A stretch of DNA of 64,000 nucleotides from CAYXWH01 sp964468755. Lineage in GTDB: Bacteria; Chloroflexota; Dehalococcoidia; Dehalococcoidales; RBG-16-60-22. This document shows positions 32,272-40,508 of the stretch, one piece after another (the stretch's first letter is position 1; each line of letters starts with the position of its first letter). The translations under genes were made by a program, and so were the position numbers. The notes under the pieces were generated by a model, which ran no database searches, had not been told where the DNA came from, and saw only the letters and a program-made list of their open reading frames with translations. The DNA lies in assembly GCA_964468755.1 (NCBI GenBank), contig CAYXWH010000001.1, forward strand, positions 50,906-114,905, read 5' to 3'.

Positions 32272-33123
32272 ATGACCAGGGTAGGCATTGTCACCGACAC
32301 GATAAGCTGTATTCCCCAGGAACTTATCCAGCACCATGGTATTCGGATTGTCCCCACCGGCCTGGTAATTGACGGCAAGCACTACCAGGATACCGAGCTG
32401 ACCAACGAGGAATTCTGGAGGCTCTTTTTCCAGGCAAAGCAGCAGCCGACCACCACTGCCGCCAACCCGGTCGATTTTGCCGCTGCCTTTCGCGAACTGG
32501 CCGGTTCAACCGACAGCATCGTGACCGTAACCGTCTCCAAGGTGTTAAGCGCCACCCACGAAGCGGCGGTACAGGCCAGGAAATCAGTCCTGGAAGAAAA
32601 CCCGAACCTGAGAATCGAGGTAATAGACAGTAAGACCGCTGCCGGTGCCGAGGGATTTATTGTCCTCGAGGCAGCCCGCGCCGCTGAAGCGGGCAAAAAC
32701 CTCGATGAAGTGGTCGGCATAGTCCAGGACATGATCCCGCGGGTCAAATTCGCGGTTGCCATGGACACGCTCAAGTACCTGATAAAAAGCGGCCGAGCCC
32801 CGAAGAGCGCAATTATCGGGAATATGTTTCAGGTAAAACCCATCATCGGCATGGTAAGCGGTACCGGTCTGGTGGAGAACCTCGGCAGAGCCCAGGGGAA
32901 ACGAAAAGCCATGGAAAAGCTGGTGGAAATGGTAAAGGAATATGTTGACACCAGCAAACCGGTGCATGCCATGTTTCACTATACCGATGGTATCGCTGCC
33001 GGTGAAGAATTGAAGGAGATTATGACCAGCCAGATACCGTGCGCCGAGTTCTATCTCACGCCCTACACGCCGGTGATGGCATCGCAGACAGGCCCGGTGG
33101 TGTCGGTGGCTTTTTATTCATAA
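32272..33123 (+). CDS. DegV family fatty-acid-binding protein (FakB-like)
   Basis: 283 residues. Starts VGIVTDTISCIPQELIQHHG with the DegV lead motif, then TTTAANPVDFAAAF, VIDSKTAAGAEGF and KSGRAPK. GGAGGAG lies upstream of the ATG. It is the last gene of the fatty-acid operon, 20 bp behind fabG, which strengthens the case that DegV proteins here bind fatty acids for activation. Its closest relative in the window is the DegV at 16785. Confidence 0.87.
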   Translation: MTRVGIVTDTISCIPQELIQHHGIRIVPTGLVIDGKHYQDTELTNEEFWRLFFQAKQQPTTTAANPVDFAAAFRELAGSTDSIVTVTVSKVLSATHEAAVQARKSVLEENPNLRIEVIDSKTAAGAEGFIVLEAARAAEAGKNLDEVVGIVQDMIPRVKFAVAMDTLKYLIKSGRAPKSAIIGNMFQVKPIIGMVSGTGLVENLGRAQGKRKAMEKLVEMVKEYVDTSKPVHAMFHYTDGIAAGEELKEIMTSQIPCAEFYLTPYTPVMASQTGPVVSVAFYS

Positions 33124-33472
33124 CTGAGCCAGCTACCGCTGATAAAAGCCTTCGTCCCTGAGCCCTGCATAGTGCCGGAGTCCCTCAGCAGTCGGCTCAT
33201 AGGCGTAGAGTGACAGCGCTCATCCCGGCAACTCGTCTCCTCTTTCATTATCAATACTATTTGAGCTCTGTCCGGCGCGACACGCAATCGTTCCTGAGAG
33301 GGTGAAAACTGGTAGCCCACCGCACTAACTTTCTCCGCTAAAATTCGTTTTTAATTAATAACAGGTATAATACCCGCTTGACTTTGTCGTATATAATGGA
33401 GAGTAATTAGATTGCCACCATACGGACTGCACTCAGAAAACCGTACCAGAAAACTGTACAGGGGGTGAAAAA
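33124..33472. other. intergenic region, no gene seen
   Basis: 349 bp after the fatty-acid operon. Two TATAAT boxes (33366-33371 and 33392-33397) occur in an A+T-rich zone ahead of the lipoprotein gene, and TTGACT (33378-33383) lies only 8 bp before the second, so neither has a -35 at proper distance. No clear terminator follows the DegV gene. Confidence 0.4.
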
Positions 33473-34621
33473 ATGAAGAAGCTATTATTGGGAATCGCCG
33501 CAGTACTTTTGCTGATGACAACCGTTGCCTGCGCCGCGCCACCTTCGGCGATGAAGGCGCCAGAGCCCGTGCCAGGACCAGCGCCGGCGCCCGCTCCATC
33601 CCCGGCGTCACCCCCAGTAATTATTGAAATGCTACCACCATCCGAAGGAATACCGGCGCCAACACCGGCACCGGCGCCACCCCCGGCGCCCGAGGGAGCA
33701 GGCGGTACCGACGCTGCCTTGGCTACCGAACGCATGATCGTGCGCAGCGGCAATATGCGCCTGGTGGTAAATGACGTGGCTGAGACCATAGACCGGATTG
33801 CCGGTATCACCGGGGACTTCGATGGCTACGTGGTCTCTTCCAATCGCTGGAAGGAAGGTGAGCGGCTCGTCGGGGCAATAACCATCCGTGTCCCCGCCGA
33901 ATACTTTGACACCGTCATGAGAACTCTGCGGGGTCTGGCTGTTGAGGTGAGATCGGAGAACACCTCCAGCCAGGACGTCACCGAGGAGTATGTCGACCTG
34001 AGCGCCAAGCTACAGAATCTTGAGGCTACCGAGGAGCAGTTACTGCGGATAATGGAAAAAGCGGAAAAGGTAGAGGATATTCTGGATGTCCAGCGCGAGC
34101 TTTCCAGGACCAGAGAAGAAATTGAGCGGACGAAGGGCCGCATGCAGTATCTGGAGCGGACCTCGGAGACCTCGCTTATTGAAATACAGTTGGAGCAGGC
34201 TAAACTGGACGTGGAATTGACCGCGAACCGGAGAAACGCCAAGGAAGGTGAGGAAATTTTCTTTTTCGCCGAGGTCGCCGGTGGATTTACCCCTTACAGT
34301 TACCAGTGGGACTTCGGTGACGGTAACACCAGCACCGAGGCGACACCAGTCCATGCCTATGACTCAACCGGAAGCTATGATGTCTCGGTCACGGTGACTG
34401 ACGATAAGGGGAATACTGACACTGACCTCAGAAGTGAGTATATCACCGTATTACCCGGCTGGAGTGCCGGCAGTATCGTCGGTGGTGCCTGGAAGGGACT
34501 GGTCACCTTAGGCCATGTGCTTGCCGATATCTTCATCTGGATTGGCATCTTCAGCCCGGTCTGGATAGTTATCGGCGGGATAGTATACTGGTGGCGGCGG
34601 CGCAAGAAGGGGGCAGCCTAG
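33473..34621 (+). CDS. DUF4349 membrane lipoprotein with inserted PKD domain
   Basis: 382 residues. Signal peptide with a possible lipobox (LLMTTVAC, Cys 20), a Pro/Ala-rich linker to about residue 80, then a DUF4349 domain (SGNMRLVVNDVAETIDRI, then VPAEYFDTVM, VRSENTSSQDVTEEYVDL and a long coiled coil AKLQNLEATEEQLLRIMEKA). Usually a C-terminal membrane helix follows directly; here a PKD-like beta domain (YSYQWDFGDGNTSTEATPVH, near residue 280) is inserted before the final helix and WWRRRKKG tail. Likely a surface-anchored, sensor-like or adhesion protein. GGGGGTG precedes the ATG. Confidence 0.8.
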   Translation: MKKLLLGIAAVLLLMTTVACAAPPSAMKAPEPVPGPAPAPAPSPASPPVIIEMLPPSEGIPAPTPAPAPPPAPEGAGGTDAALATERMIVRSGNMRLVVNDVAETIDRIAGITGDFDGYVVSSNRWKEGERLVGAITIRVPAEYFDTVMRTLRGLAVEVRSENTSSQDVTEEYVDLSAKLQNLEATEEQLLRIMEKAEKVEDILDVQRELSRTREEIERTKGRMQYLERTSETSLIEIQLEQAKLDVELTANRRNAKEGEEIFFFAEVAGGFTPYSYQWDFGDGNTSTEATPVHAYDSTGSYDVSVTVTDDKGNTDTDLRSEYITVLPGWSAGSIVGGAWKGLVTLGHVLADIFIWIGIFSPVWIVIGGIVYWWRRRKKGAA

Positions 34622-34628
34622 TTACATT

Positions 34629-35267
34629 TCACAGCAAGTCAGGGCGGCGAAGCTTATGTAGCAAATCATAGAAGTCAGTAAAACTGCTCCAGGCAACCGG
34701 CTCCATCCTGAGCAGCCTGACCAGATTGCCGGTGGCGAACACAAAGTCGGCGTTCCGTGCCGCCTCAAAATCGGATAGCCCGTCGCCTACGTAGACAATG
34801 TTCCCTGCCCGCTGCCGGAGCCAGGAAAGGTATTTGTTTTTAAAACCCCGGTCGATGGTATTCCCTCCGGGGTCAACGTAGGTAACCTCAATCCCGTTAT
34901 CAGTGAACGCAGTCCGCCCGCAGTAAAATTCCAGGTCAGCCAGACCTATATGAGCCAGGACCGGCTCAATATAAAAATCAAGCCCGCTACTGACGATAAC
35001 CGGTGATATGGCATTCTGCTGACAGTATTTGACCAACTCCATAAAACCGGGTCTGAGCTTAACATGCCGGAGAACAAAGTCCTGCAGCCGTTCCTTCGGT
35101 TCTTTAACCAGAGTAAACTGCAGTCTGTTGCTCTGCTCAACGGTGAGCTTGCCCCGCAGAAAATCCGACTCAATTCGCTGCCAGTCACCGCCGGCAAAAT
35201 GTTCCCTTAGCAAGACACTGAGATTATTTTGTATGACGGTCCCATCAAAATCGCACTGTAAAATCAT
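34629..35267 (-). CDS. HAD-superfamily phosphatase, MtnX/SerB-like
   Basis: 212 residues. HAD motif I QCDFDGTV (residues 4-11, nucleophile Asp and acid Asp), motif II VIVSSGLDF (near 90), Lys and motif III in FKNKYLSWL and YVGDGLSDFEAARNAD (near 160). The helical cap fits the subtype-IB phosphatases such as phosphoserine phosphatase and MtnX. The substrate is not clear. Overlap-free, convergent with the lipoprotein gene. Confidence 0.82.
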   Translation of the reverse strand: MILQCDFDGTVIQNNLSVLLREHFAGGDWQRIESDFLRGKLTVEQSNRLQFTLVKEPKERLQDFVLRHVKLRPGFMELVKYCQQNAISPVIVSSGLDFYIEPVLAHIGLADLEFYCGRTAFTDNGIEVTYVDPGGNTIDRGFKNKYLSWLRQRAGNIVYVGDGLSDFEAARNADFVFATGNLVRLLRMEPVAWSSFTDFYDLLHKLRRPDLL

Positions 35268-35435
35268 TACCTGACCCCGAAAGTCTATCCCGGTCTACCC
35301 GAACCGGGTAAGAGAGGTAAAAAGGTACTACATTCTGCGGGCTGCCGGCAACGGCAGTGTCAAATAGTATAGGTAAAAAATGAAACCATGTCAATTCAGC
35401 GCCGGCACATGGGCATATATCTGGCATGGGAATGA

Positions 35436-35465
35436 TTGACAACAACCAGTGTTTTGTTGTATATA
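35436..35465 (+). promoter_or_regulatory. promoter of the fur-znuACB operon
   Basis: TTGACA (35436-35441), 18-bp spacer, TATATA (35460-35465). Confidence 0.65.
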
Positions 35466-35467
35466 TG

Positions 35468-35490
35468 TAATTGAAAATAAGTTTCAATTA
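35468..35490 (+). promoter_or_regulatory. Fur/Zur-type operator palindrome
   Basis: Perfect inverted repeat TAATTGAAA (35468-35476) and TTTCAATTA (35482-35490), 5-base spacer. It lies directly behind the -10 box and ends ten bases before the start codon of the Fur-family gene, where bound repressor would block transcription. Size and layout are those of Fur/Zur boxes. Confidence 0.7.
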
Positions 35491-35499
35491 CACACTGAT

Positions 35500-35943
35500 A
35501 TGAAACTGACCGCCAACAGGATAGCCGGAATATTGAGAAAGCGGGGGTACAAGCTCACCCCGCAGCGTCACGCGATCCTCAAGGCAATGGCGCAAAGCCA
35601 TGACCACCTTACCCCGTCAGCCATACTCGACAGGGCTCGAGGTGAATGCCCCGCTATCGGGCGGGTCACCGTCTACCGCATGATCAAGCTGCTCACTGAG
35701 CTCAAGCTCATCTGTGAGGTGCATATCGAGGGAAACTACCGCAGCTACCTGATGAGGAGACCTACCGAGCACCATCACCACCTGATTTGTAACTACTGCG
35801 GGAGAGCCATTGACTTTGCCTGCTGTGGCCTCAGTGAACTGGAGCAGCGGCTGACCAGAGAAACCGAATTTAAAATTGAGGGTCATCTCCTCGAATTTCA
35901 CGGACGCTGCCGCCATTGCCAGCAAACAGCGTCAGAGCAATAG
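35500..35943 (+). CDS. Fur-family metalloregulator, probably Zur
   Basis: 147 residues from ATG 35500; the frame is open to 35449 but that part overlaps the operator and promoter. N-terminal winged helix (RKRGYKLTPQRHAILKAM, then AIGRVTVYRMIKLLTE), a metal-site HHHHLICNYCGRAIDF (residues about 91-106) and a structural CRHCQQ at the C-terminus, giving two CxxC pairs. Its neighbours are a zinc ABC transporter, so zinc sensing (Zur) is most likely, though iron or manganese is not excluded. No ribosome site is seen. Confidence 0.87.
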   Translation: MKLTANRIAGILRKRGYKLTPQRHAILKAMAQSHDHLTPSAILDRARGECPAIGRVTVYRMIKLLTELKLICEVHIEGNYRSYLMRRPTEHHHHLICNYCGRAIDFACCGLSELEQRLTRETEFKIEGHLLEFHGRCRHCQQTASEQ

Positions 35944-35982
35944 ACTTCGCTTCCAATGAGCGCTGCACTATGAGAGTAAGAC

Positions 35983-36894
35983 ATGAGTAAAACCCCATTC
36001 GGCAAACGGATTTTCTGGCTGCTGCTGGTCACCGGACTGCCGCTACTGGCTGTTTCCTGCGGAGCAGAGACCGGGGCAAGTGAACAGGTTGGCATGGCGG
36101 TTACCATACTGCCGCAGGCTGAGTTTGTGGAAAACATTGGCGGCGATAAAGTCAGTGTTACCGTCATGGTGCCACCGGGAGCCAGTCCACATACCTTTGA
36201 GCCTACTCCGTCACAGATGGCTGCCCTGTCAAAAGCGAATATATACGCCAGGGTAGGCTCCGGAATCGAGTTTGAACTTGCCTGGATGGACAAGCTCATC
36301 AATATCAACCGGGACATGCTGGTTATCGATTGCTCACAGGGTATCAAGCTGCAGGAGAGGTCAGTCATCCCTGGACACAAGCCAGAAAGTGAAAATCACG
36401 ATCTGAGTCCTCTGGACCCTCATATCTGGATGTCCCCACAGAATGCCCGGATTATGGTGCGGAATATCAGCGATGGGTTGATTCAGGTTGACCCGAAAAA
36501 TAAAGGTTATTACCAGCAGAACCGGGATGCCTACCTGGAAAAGCTCGCCCGGCTTGACCAAGACATACGCACCGCCCTCTCCGGCACAACCGCCAGGCAT
36601 TTCATGGTCTATCATCCCTCCCTTGGCTACTTCGCCCGGGACTATAACCTTACCATGCTACCCATAGAAGAGTCGGGCAAAGAGCCAACACCTGCCAGCC
36701 TGGCCCGGCTCATTGAGCAGGCTAAACAGCAAAACATAAAGGTCATCTTTGCCTCGCCCCAATTCAATCCGCAGAGCGCAGAGGTTATTGCCGAGGCAAT
36801 AGACGGCAGGCTGGTATTTATTGACCCGCTTGCCAGAGATTATATAATGAATTTACACACCATTCTGGAAGAACTGGTTACGGCGATGGAGTAA
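35983..36894 (+). CDS. znuA: zinc ABC transporter substrate-binding lipoprotein
   Basis: 303 residues, cluster A-I metal-binding protein. Lipobox LLAVSC (Cys 26). Metal ligands: His in GASPHTFEPTP (near residue 68), His in LDPHIWMSP (near 147), His in VYHPSLGYFARDY (near 210), and Asp in VFIDPLARDY (near 285). It binds Zn (or Mn) outside the membrane and hands it to ZnuB. It lacks the long His-rich loop of E. coli ZnuA, though a short PGHKPESENHD loop is present. Second gene of the fur-znu operon. Confidence 0.88.
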   Translation: MSKTPFGKRIFWLLLVTGLPLLAVSCGAETGASEQVGMAVTILPQAEFVENIGGDKVSVTVMVPPGASPHTFEPTPSQMAALSKANIYARVGSGIEFELAWMDKLININRDMLVIDCSQGIKLQERSVIPGHKPESENHDLSPLDPHIWMSPQNARIMVRNISDGLIQVDPKNKGYYQQNRDAYLEKLARLDQDIRTALSGTTARHFMVYHPSLGYFARDYNLTMLPIEESGKEPTPASLARLIEQAKQQNIKVIFASPQFNPQSAEVIAEAIDGRLVFIDPLARDYIMNLHTILEELVTAME

Positions 36895-36898
36895 CCGC

Positions 36899-37654
36899 AT
36901 GAGTCAGGAACTGGTAAGACTGAAAGACATATGGGTGCATTACAACGGGGTAACGGCACTCGAAGGAGTCAGCCTGACGGTAGACCAGGGTGATTTCCTC
37001 GGCATTATCGGGCCTAACGGCGGCGGCAAGACGACCCTGCTCAAGCTCATCCTCGGTCTGGTTAACCCGATTCATGGCACGGTGTCTGTCCTGGGCAAGG
37101 CGCCTGAGCAGAGCCGAAAGGACATTGGCTATGTCCCCCAGCACAACCTGTTTGACCGCAGCTTTCCTATAAGCGTCGGGGAAACAGTAATAATGGGACG
37201 CTACGGCAGAACCGGGCTGTTTCGCCGGTACCGACGTGAAGACCGGGTACGGGCAGAAGCGGCACTGCAAACCGTGGGGCTTCTCGAACACCGGGACCGG
37301 CAGATAGGCAAGCTCTCCGGTGGTGAGCAGCAGCGCGTCCTGATTGCCCGGGCACTGGCTACCGAGCCAAAACTGCTCCTGCTCGATGAACCCACCGCCA
37401 GCGTTGACTCCACCGCGCAAACCGAGTTCTACGAACTCCTTGAAGAGTTAAAGCAACGAATCGCCATTATCATGGTCTCCCACGATATTGGCGCCATCTC
37501 CATTTATGTGAACAAGATTGCCTGTCTAAACCGCCAGCTTGTCTACCATGGTTCCAAGGAAATCACCGCTGAAGTACTGGAAGCCACCTACAAATGCCCG
37601 GTACAGCTGATAGCTCATGGTACCGTTCCCCACCGCGTACTGAAGGAGCACTGA
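36899..37654 (+). CDS. znuC: zinc ABC transporter ATP-binding protein
   Basis: 251 residues. Walker A GPNGGGKTTLLKLILG (residues 38-53), Q-loop YVPQHNLFDRSFP, signature LSGGEQQRVLIARAL (near 140), Walker B LLLLDEPTASVDS (near 160), and the His switch MVSHDIG. Five bases behind znuA and four before znuB. Provides energy for metal uptake. Confidence 0.92.
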   Translation: MSQELVRLKDIWVHYNGVTALEGVSLTVDQGDFLGIIGPNGGGKTTLLKLILGLVNPIHGTVSVLGKAPEQSRKDIGYVPQHNLFDRSFPISVGETVIMGRYGRTGLFRRYRREDRVRAEAALQTVGLLEHRDRQIGKLSGGEQQRVLIARALATEPKLLLLDEPTASVDSTAQTEFYELLEELKQRIAIIMVSHDIGAISIYVNKIACLNRQLVYHGSKEITAEVLEATYKCPVQLIAHGTVPHRVLKEH

Positions 37655-37658
37655 GACC

Positions 37659-38492
37659 ATGCTGGAAGCACTGCAGTACGACTTCATGATAAATGCCCTG
37701 CTCGCCGGTCTGCTCGCGTCGATTGCTTGCGGCATCGTCGGTGTCTACGTGGTAACCAAGCGAATCGTCTTCATCAGCGGCGGTATTGCCCACGCCTCTT
37801 TTGGTGGCATCGGGCTGGGCTATTTTGTCGGCATCAGCCCGGTTATCGGTGCCATGATTTTCTCAGTGGCTTCAGCCCTGGGAATAGGACTGGTCAGCCG
37901 CAGGACCCGGTTACCCGAAGATACCGTAATCGGCATACTGTGGGCAACCGGCATGGCACTGGGCATTGTCTTTATCGGCCTGACTCCGGGCTACGCCCCT
38001 GACCTGTTCAGCTACCTCTTCGGCAACATCCTTACCGTGCCCCGGTCTGACCTTATCCTGATGGCGGCGTTAGATGCGGTGATCGTCATTACCGTCATTG
38101 CGCTTTACAAGGAATTCCTGGCTATCTCTTTTGACGAGGAATTCAGCACGGTGACAGGCATACCCGTCGAAGCCCTGTACCTGCTGCTGCTGAGCATGAT
38201 TGCCCTGACTGTGGTGGTATTGCTGCGGGTGGTGGGAATAATTCTGGTAATTGCGCTGCTTACCATCCCGGCGGCTCTTGCCAGGCAGTTCACCTCCAGC
38301 CTTCGCACCATGATGCTTCTCGCCATCCTGTTTGGCGCCATACTCACCTTTGGCGGACTATGGGTATCCTATCTGCTCGACCTTGCCTCAGGCGCCACCA
38401 TTATATTGCTCAGCGGGATTGCCATGCTCATTATTATCGGCGTCTCCCGATTACGCCGCCGGGTTCAGGCACCGGCGAAGGAGACAACCTGA
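37659..38492 (+). CDS. znuB: zinc ABC transporter permease
   Basis: 277 residues with eight or nine membrane helices, ABC-3 family permease. Family stretches: GIVGVYVVTKRIVFISGGIAHASFGG split at residues about 25-50, PEDTVIGILWATGMALGI (near 87), and VVGIILVIALLTIPAALARQ (near 190). Last gene of the operon. Confidence 0.92.
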   Translation: MLEALQYDFMINALLAGLLASIACGIVGVYVVTKRIVFISGGIAHASFGGIGLGYFVGISPVIGAMIFSVASALGIGLVSRRTRLPEDTVIGILWATGMALGIVFIGLTPGYAPDLFSYLFGNILTVPRSDLILMAALDAVIVITVIALYKEFLAISFDEEFSTVTGIPVEALYLLLLSMIALTVVVLLRVVGIILVIALLTIPAALARQFTSSLRTMMLLAILFGAILTFGGLWVSYLLDLASGATIILLSGIAMLIIIGVSRLRRRVQAPAKETT

Positions 38493-38524
38493 AACCATCG
38501 TAAAACCATTTTCCGGATGGGGGA

Positions 38525-38554
38525 TTACCACCAGTATGGTACTGCTGCTATAAT
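38525..38554 (+). promoter_or_regulatory. promoter, LigD-PE gene
   Basis: TTACCA (38525-38530), 18-bp spacer, TATAAT (38549-38554), about 30 bp before the ATG. Confidence 0.5.
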
Positions 38555-38584
38555 CATAGTATACTTACTGACAGCCTCTTGCTT

Positions 38585-39091
38585 ATGAACAAAGAGGACT
38601 CATTACAACAATATCGCAGCAAACGGCATTTCCGGCGCACGCCGGAACCGTCCGGCTCAACGCGGAAAACCGCCGGTCAGCCGCGATTTGTCATCCAGAA
38701 ACACGACGCTTCCCGGCTTCACTACGACTTCCGACTGGAGATTGACGGGGTACTGAAGTCCTGGGCAATACCCAAGGGGCCATCCACCGACCCCAGGGAG
38801 AAACGCCTGGCGGTACGTACCGAGGACCACCCCCTGGAATACGCCGATTTTGAGGGGACTATCCCGGAAGGAGAATACGGCGCCGGCACCGTGGAAATCT
38901 GGGACGCCGGAACGTTTCAAAATCTCAGCGGGAAAGATGGGAGAGAGATACCGCCAGCCCGGGCACTGGAAAACGGTCACCTGGCGCTATGGTTAGCAGG
39001 CAAAAAGCTTGACGGCGGCTATGCCCTGGCCCGCATGGGCGAGAGTAACCAGTGGCTGCTGGTCAAGATGCGGGGCGACAGGGTGAGATAA
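38585..39091 (+). CDS. stand-alone LigD 3'-phosphoesterase domain protein
   Basis: 168 residues. FVIQKHDASRLHYDFRLEID (residues 35-54) and AIPKGPSTDPREKRLAVRTE (61-80), DHPLEYADFEGTIPEGEYGA (81-100) are the hallmark of the PE domain of bacterial NHEJ ligase LigD, including the metal-binding His and Asp. PE trims 3' ribonucleotides and phosphates at DNA ends. Here it is not fused to polymerase or ligase domains, and neither Ku nor a ligase is in the window. ATG 38585 is preferred over TTG 38579. Confidence 0.87.
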   Translation: MNKEDSLQQYRSKRHFRRTPEPSGSTRKTAGQPRFVIQKHDASRLHYDFRLEIDGVLKSWAIPKGPSTDPREKRLAVRTEDHPLEYADFEGTIPEGEYGAGTVEIWDAGTFQNLSGKDGREIPPARALENGHLALWLAGKKLDGGYALARMGESNQWLLVKMRGDRVR

Positions 39092-39166
39092 GATGAGACG
39101 TTACCGAACCCACTGCTTGATTCTATACTATGGAAAAAGTGGACTACCTATTCATTGGGGGTAACT

Positions 39167-40399
39167 ATGAATTACCAAATGGTGCAACTGGAAGACTATG
39201 AGCAATATGTGGGAGCCGAAACTATCGAGCGCATCAATAGAAAGTCAGAGCCGCTCCGGGGACTCCACGTGGTCAATGTAAATTCAACTTACTACGGTGG
39301 CGGGGTCGCCCAGCTACTCTCTTCATTAACACTACTTATGAACAGTCTGGGGATAAAGACCGGCTGGCGGGCCATACACGGTCCCCCCGATTTCTTCAGC
39401 ATAACCAAAAAGATGCATAATGCCCTCCAGGGTGGGGAAATAAACCTCAGTGAAATGAAGACGGAAATATACGAAGGGGTCGTCTTCGAGAACTCGGTCC
39501 GGAACCATCTTGACCATGATGTTATCATCGTCCATGACCCGCAACCGCTCCCCATGATAAATCACTACCGCAAGAACTCCCCGTGGGTCTGGCGATGCCA
39601 TGTTGACCTGTCTCACCCCAACGACAAGCTCTGGAGTTACCTGCTCCGTTTTATCGAAAAGTATGACGCCGTCGTGCTCAGTCGCAAGGAATACCGGCAA
39701 CAACTGAAAACACCCCAGCTATTCTTCATGCCGGCGATAGACCCCTTTTCCATCACCAATAGACCGCTAAGCGAACAGGGTATCGATGAACGCCTGAGCC
39801 ATTACCGGATACCCACTGACCTGCCGCTGGTAGTACAGATATCCCGCTTTGACCGATGGAAGGACCCGCAAGGTGTTATTCAGGCTTTCAAGCTGGCCAG
39901 GAAAGAGGTGGACTGTACCCTGGTGCTGCTCGGCAATGTGGCTACCGATGACCCCGAAGGCGAAGAAGTATACCGGTCCCTGCTGGACTCCCGCGATGAG
40001 CGCATCATTATTCTCAGTCGGCAGGACGGCGCGCTGGTCAATGCGCTCCAGCGCCGGGCGGCGGCTGTCCTCCAGAAATCCATTCGAGAGGGTTTCGGTC
40101 TGACCGTAGCTGAGGCTATGTGGAAAGGAACCCCGGTTATTGGCGGAAACGTGGGTGGCATTTGCCAGCAGATTACGGACGGTGCCAACGGCTTTCTGGT
40201 CTCATCGGTTGCGGAGGCTGCGGAGAGAATCGTGCAGCTGGTCAAAGACAGCCAGCTGCGGCAGCGACTGGGGCAGAATGCGCGGGAGACAGTGAGACAG
40301 CAGTTCCTGCTGACACGGTACCTGGAACAGTACCTTGACCTGTTTAGCTCCTTTGAGCCGGTGTTTCGTCTGTCCGATAAAGTGAAAGCCTACCGGTGA
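39167..40399 (+). CDS. GT4 glycosyltransferase, trehalose synthase (TreT)-like
   Basis: 410 residues. N-terminal domain VVNVNSTYYGGGVAQLLSSL (near residue 36) and MNSLGIKTGWRAIHGPPDFF (near 57), then HDPQPLPMI; C-terminal donor-binding domain with QISRFDRWKDPQGVI (near 226) and the GT4 E-x7-E element KSIREGFGLTVAEAMWKGTP (near 305). This combination is that of TreT, which makes trehalose from NDP-glucose and glucose. Start ATG 39167 has GGGGGT upstream. Compatible-solute synthesis is likely; related GT4 enzymes with other acceptors exist. Confidence 0.8.
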   Translation: MNYQMVQLEDYEQYVGAETIERINRKSEPLRGLHVVNVNSTYYGGGVAQLLSSLTLLMNSLGIKTGWRAIHGPPDFFSITKKMHNALQGGEINLSEMKTEIYEGVVFENSVRNHLDHDVIIVHDPQPLPMINHYRKNSPWVWRCHVDLSHPNDKLWSYLLRFIEKYDAVVLSRKEYRQQLKTPQLFFMPAIDPFSITNRPLSEQGIDERLSHYRIPTDLPLVVQISRFDRWKDPQGVIQAFKLARKEVDCTLVLLGNVATDDPEGEEVYRSLLDSRDERIIILSRQDGALVNALQRRAAAVLQKSIREGFGLTVAEAMWKGTPVIGGNVGGICQQITDGANGFLVSSVAEAAERIVQLVKDSQLRQRLGQNARETVRQQFLLTRYLEQYLDLFSSFEPVFRLSDKVKAYR

Positions 40400-40508
40400 C
40401 TAACGTTATGTAAATAATATTATACAAGGCGCCGGGCTCCATTATAATGAGCTGATTACACTGATGAGTCTTCCTGGAATTAACATTTTAACCAGAGGGA
40501 AGGGCACT

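Noticed and set aside
33378..33397. TTGACT/TATAAT promoter ahead of the lipoprotein gene
   Set aside because: The spacer is only 8 bp, so the two boxes cannot work together.
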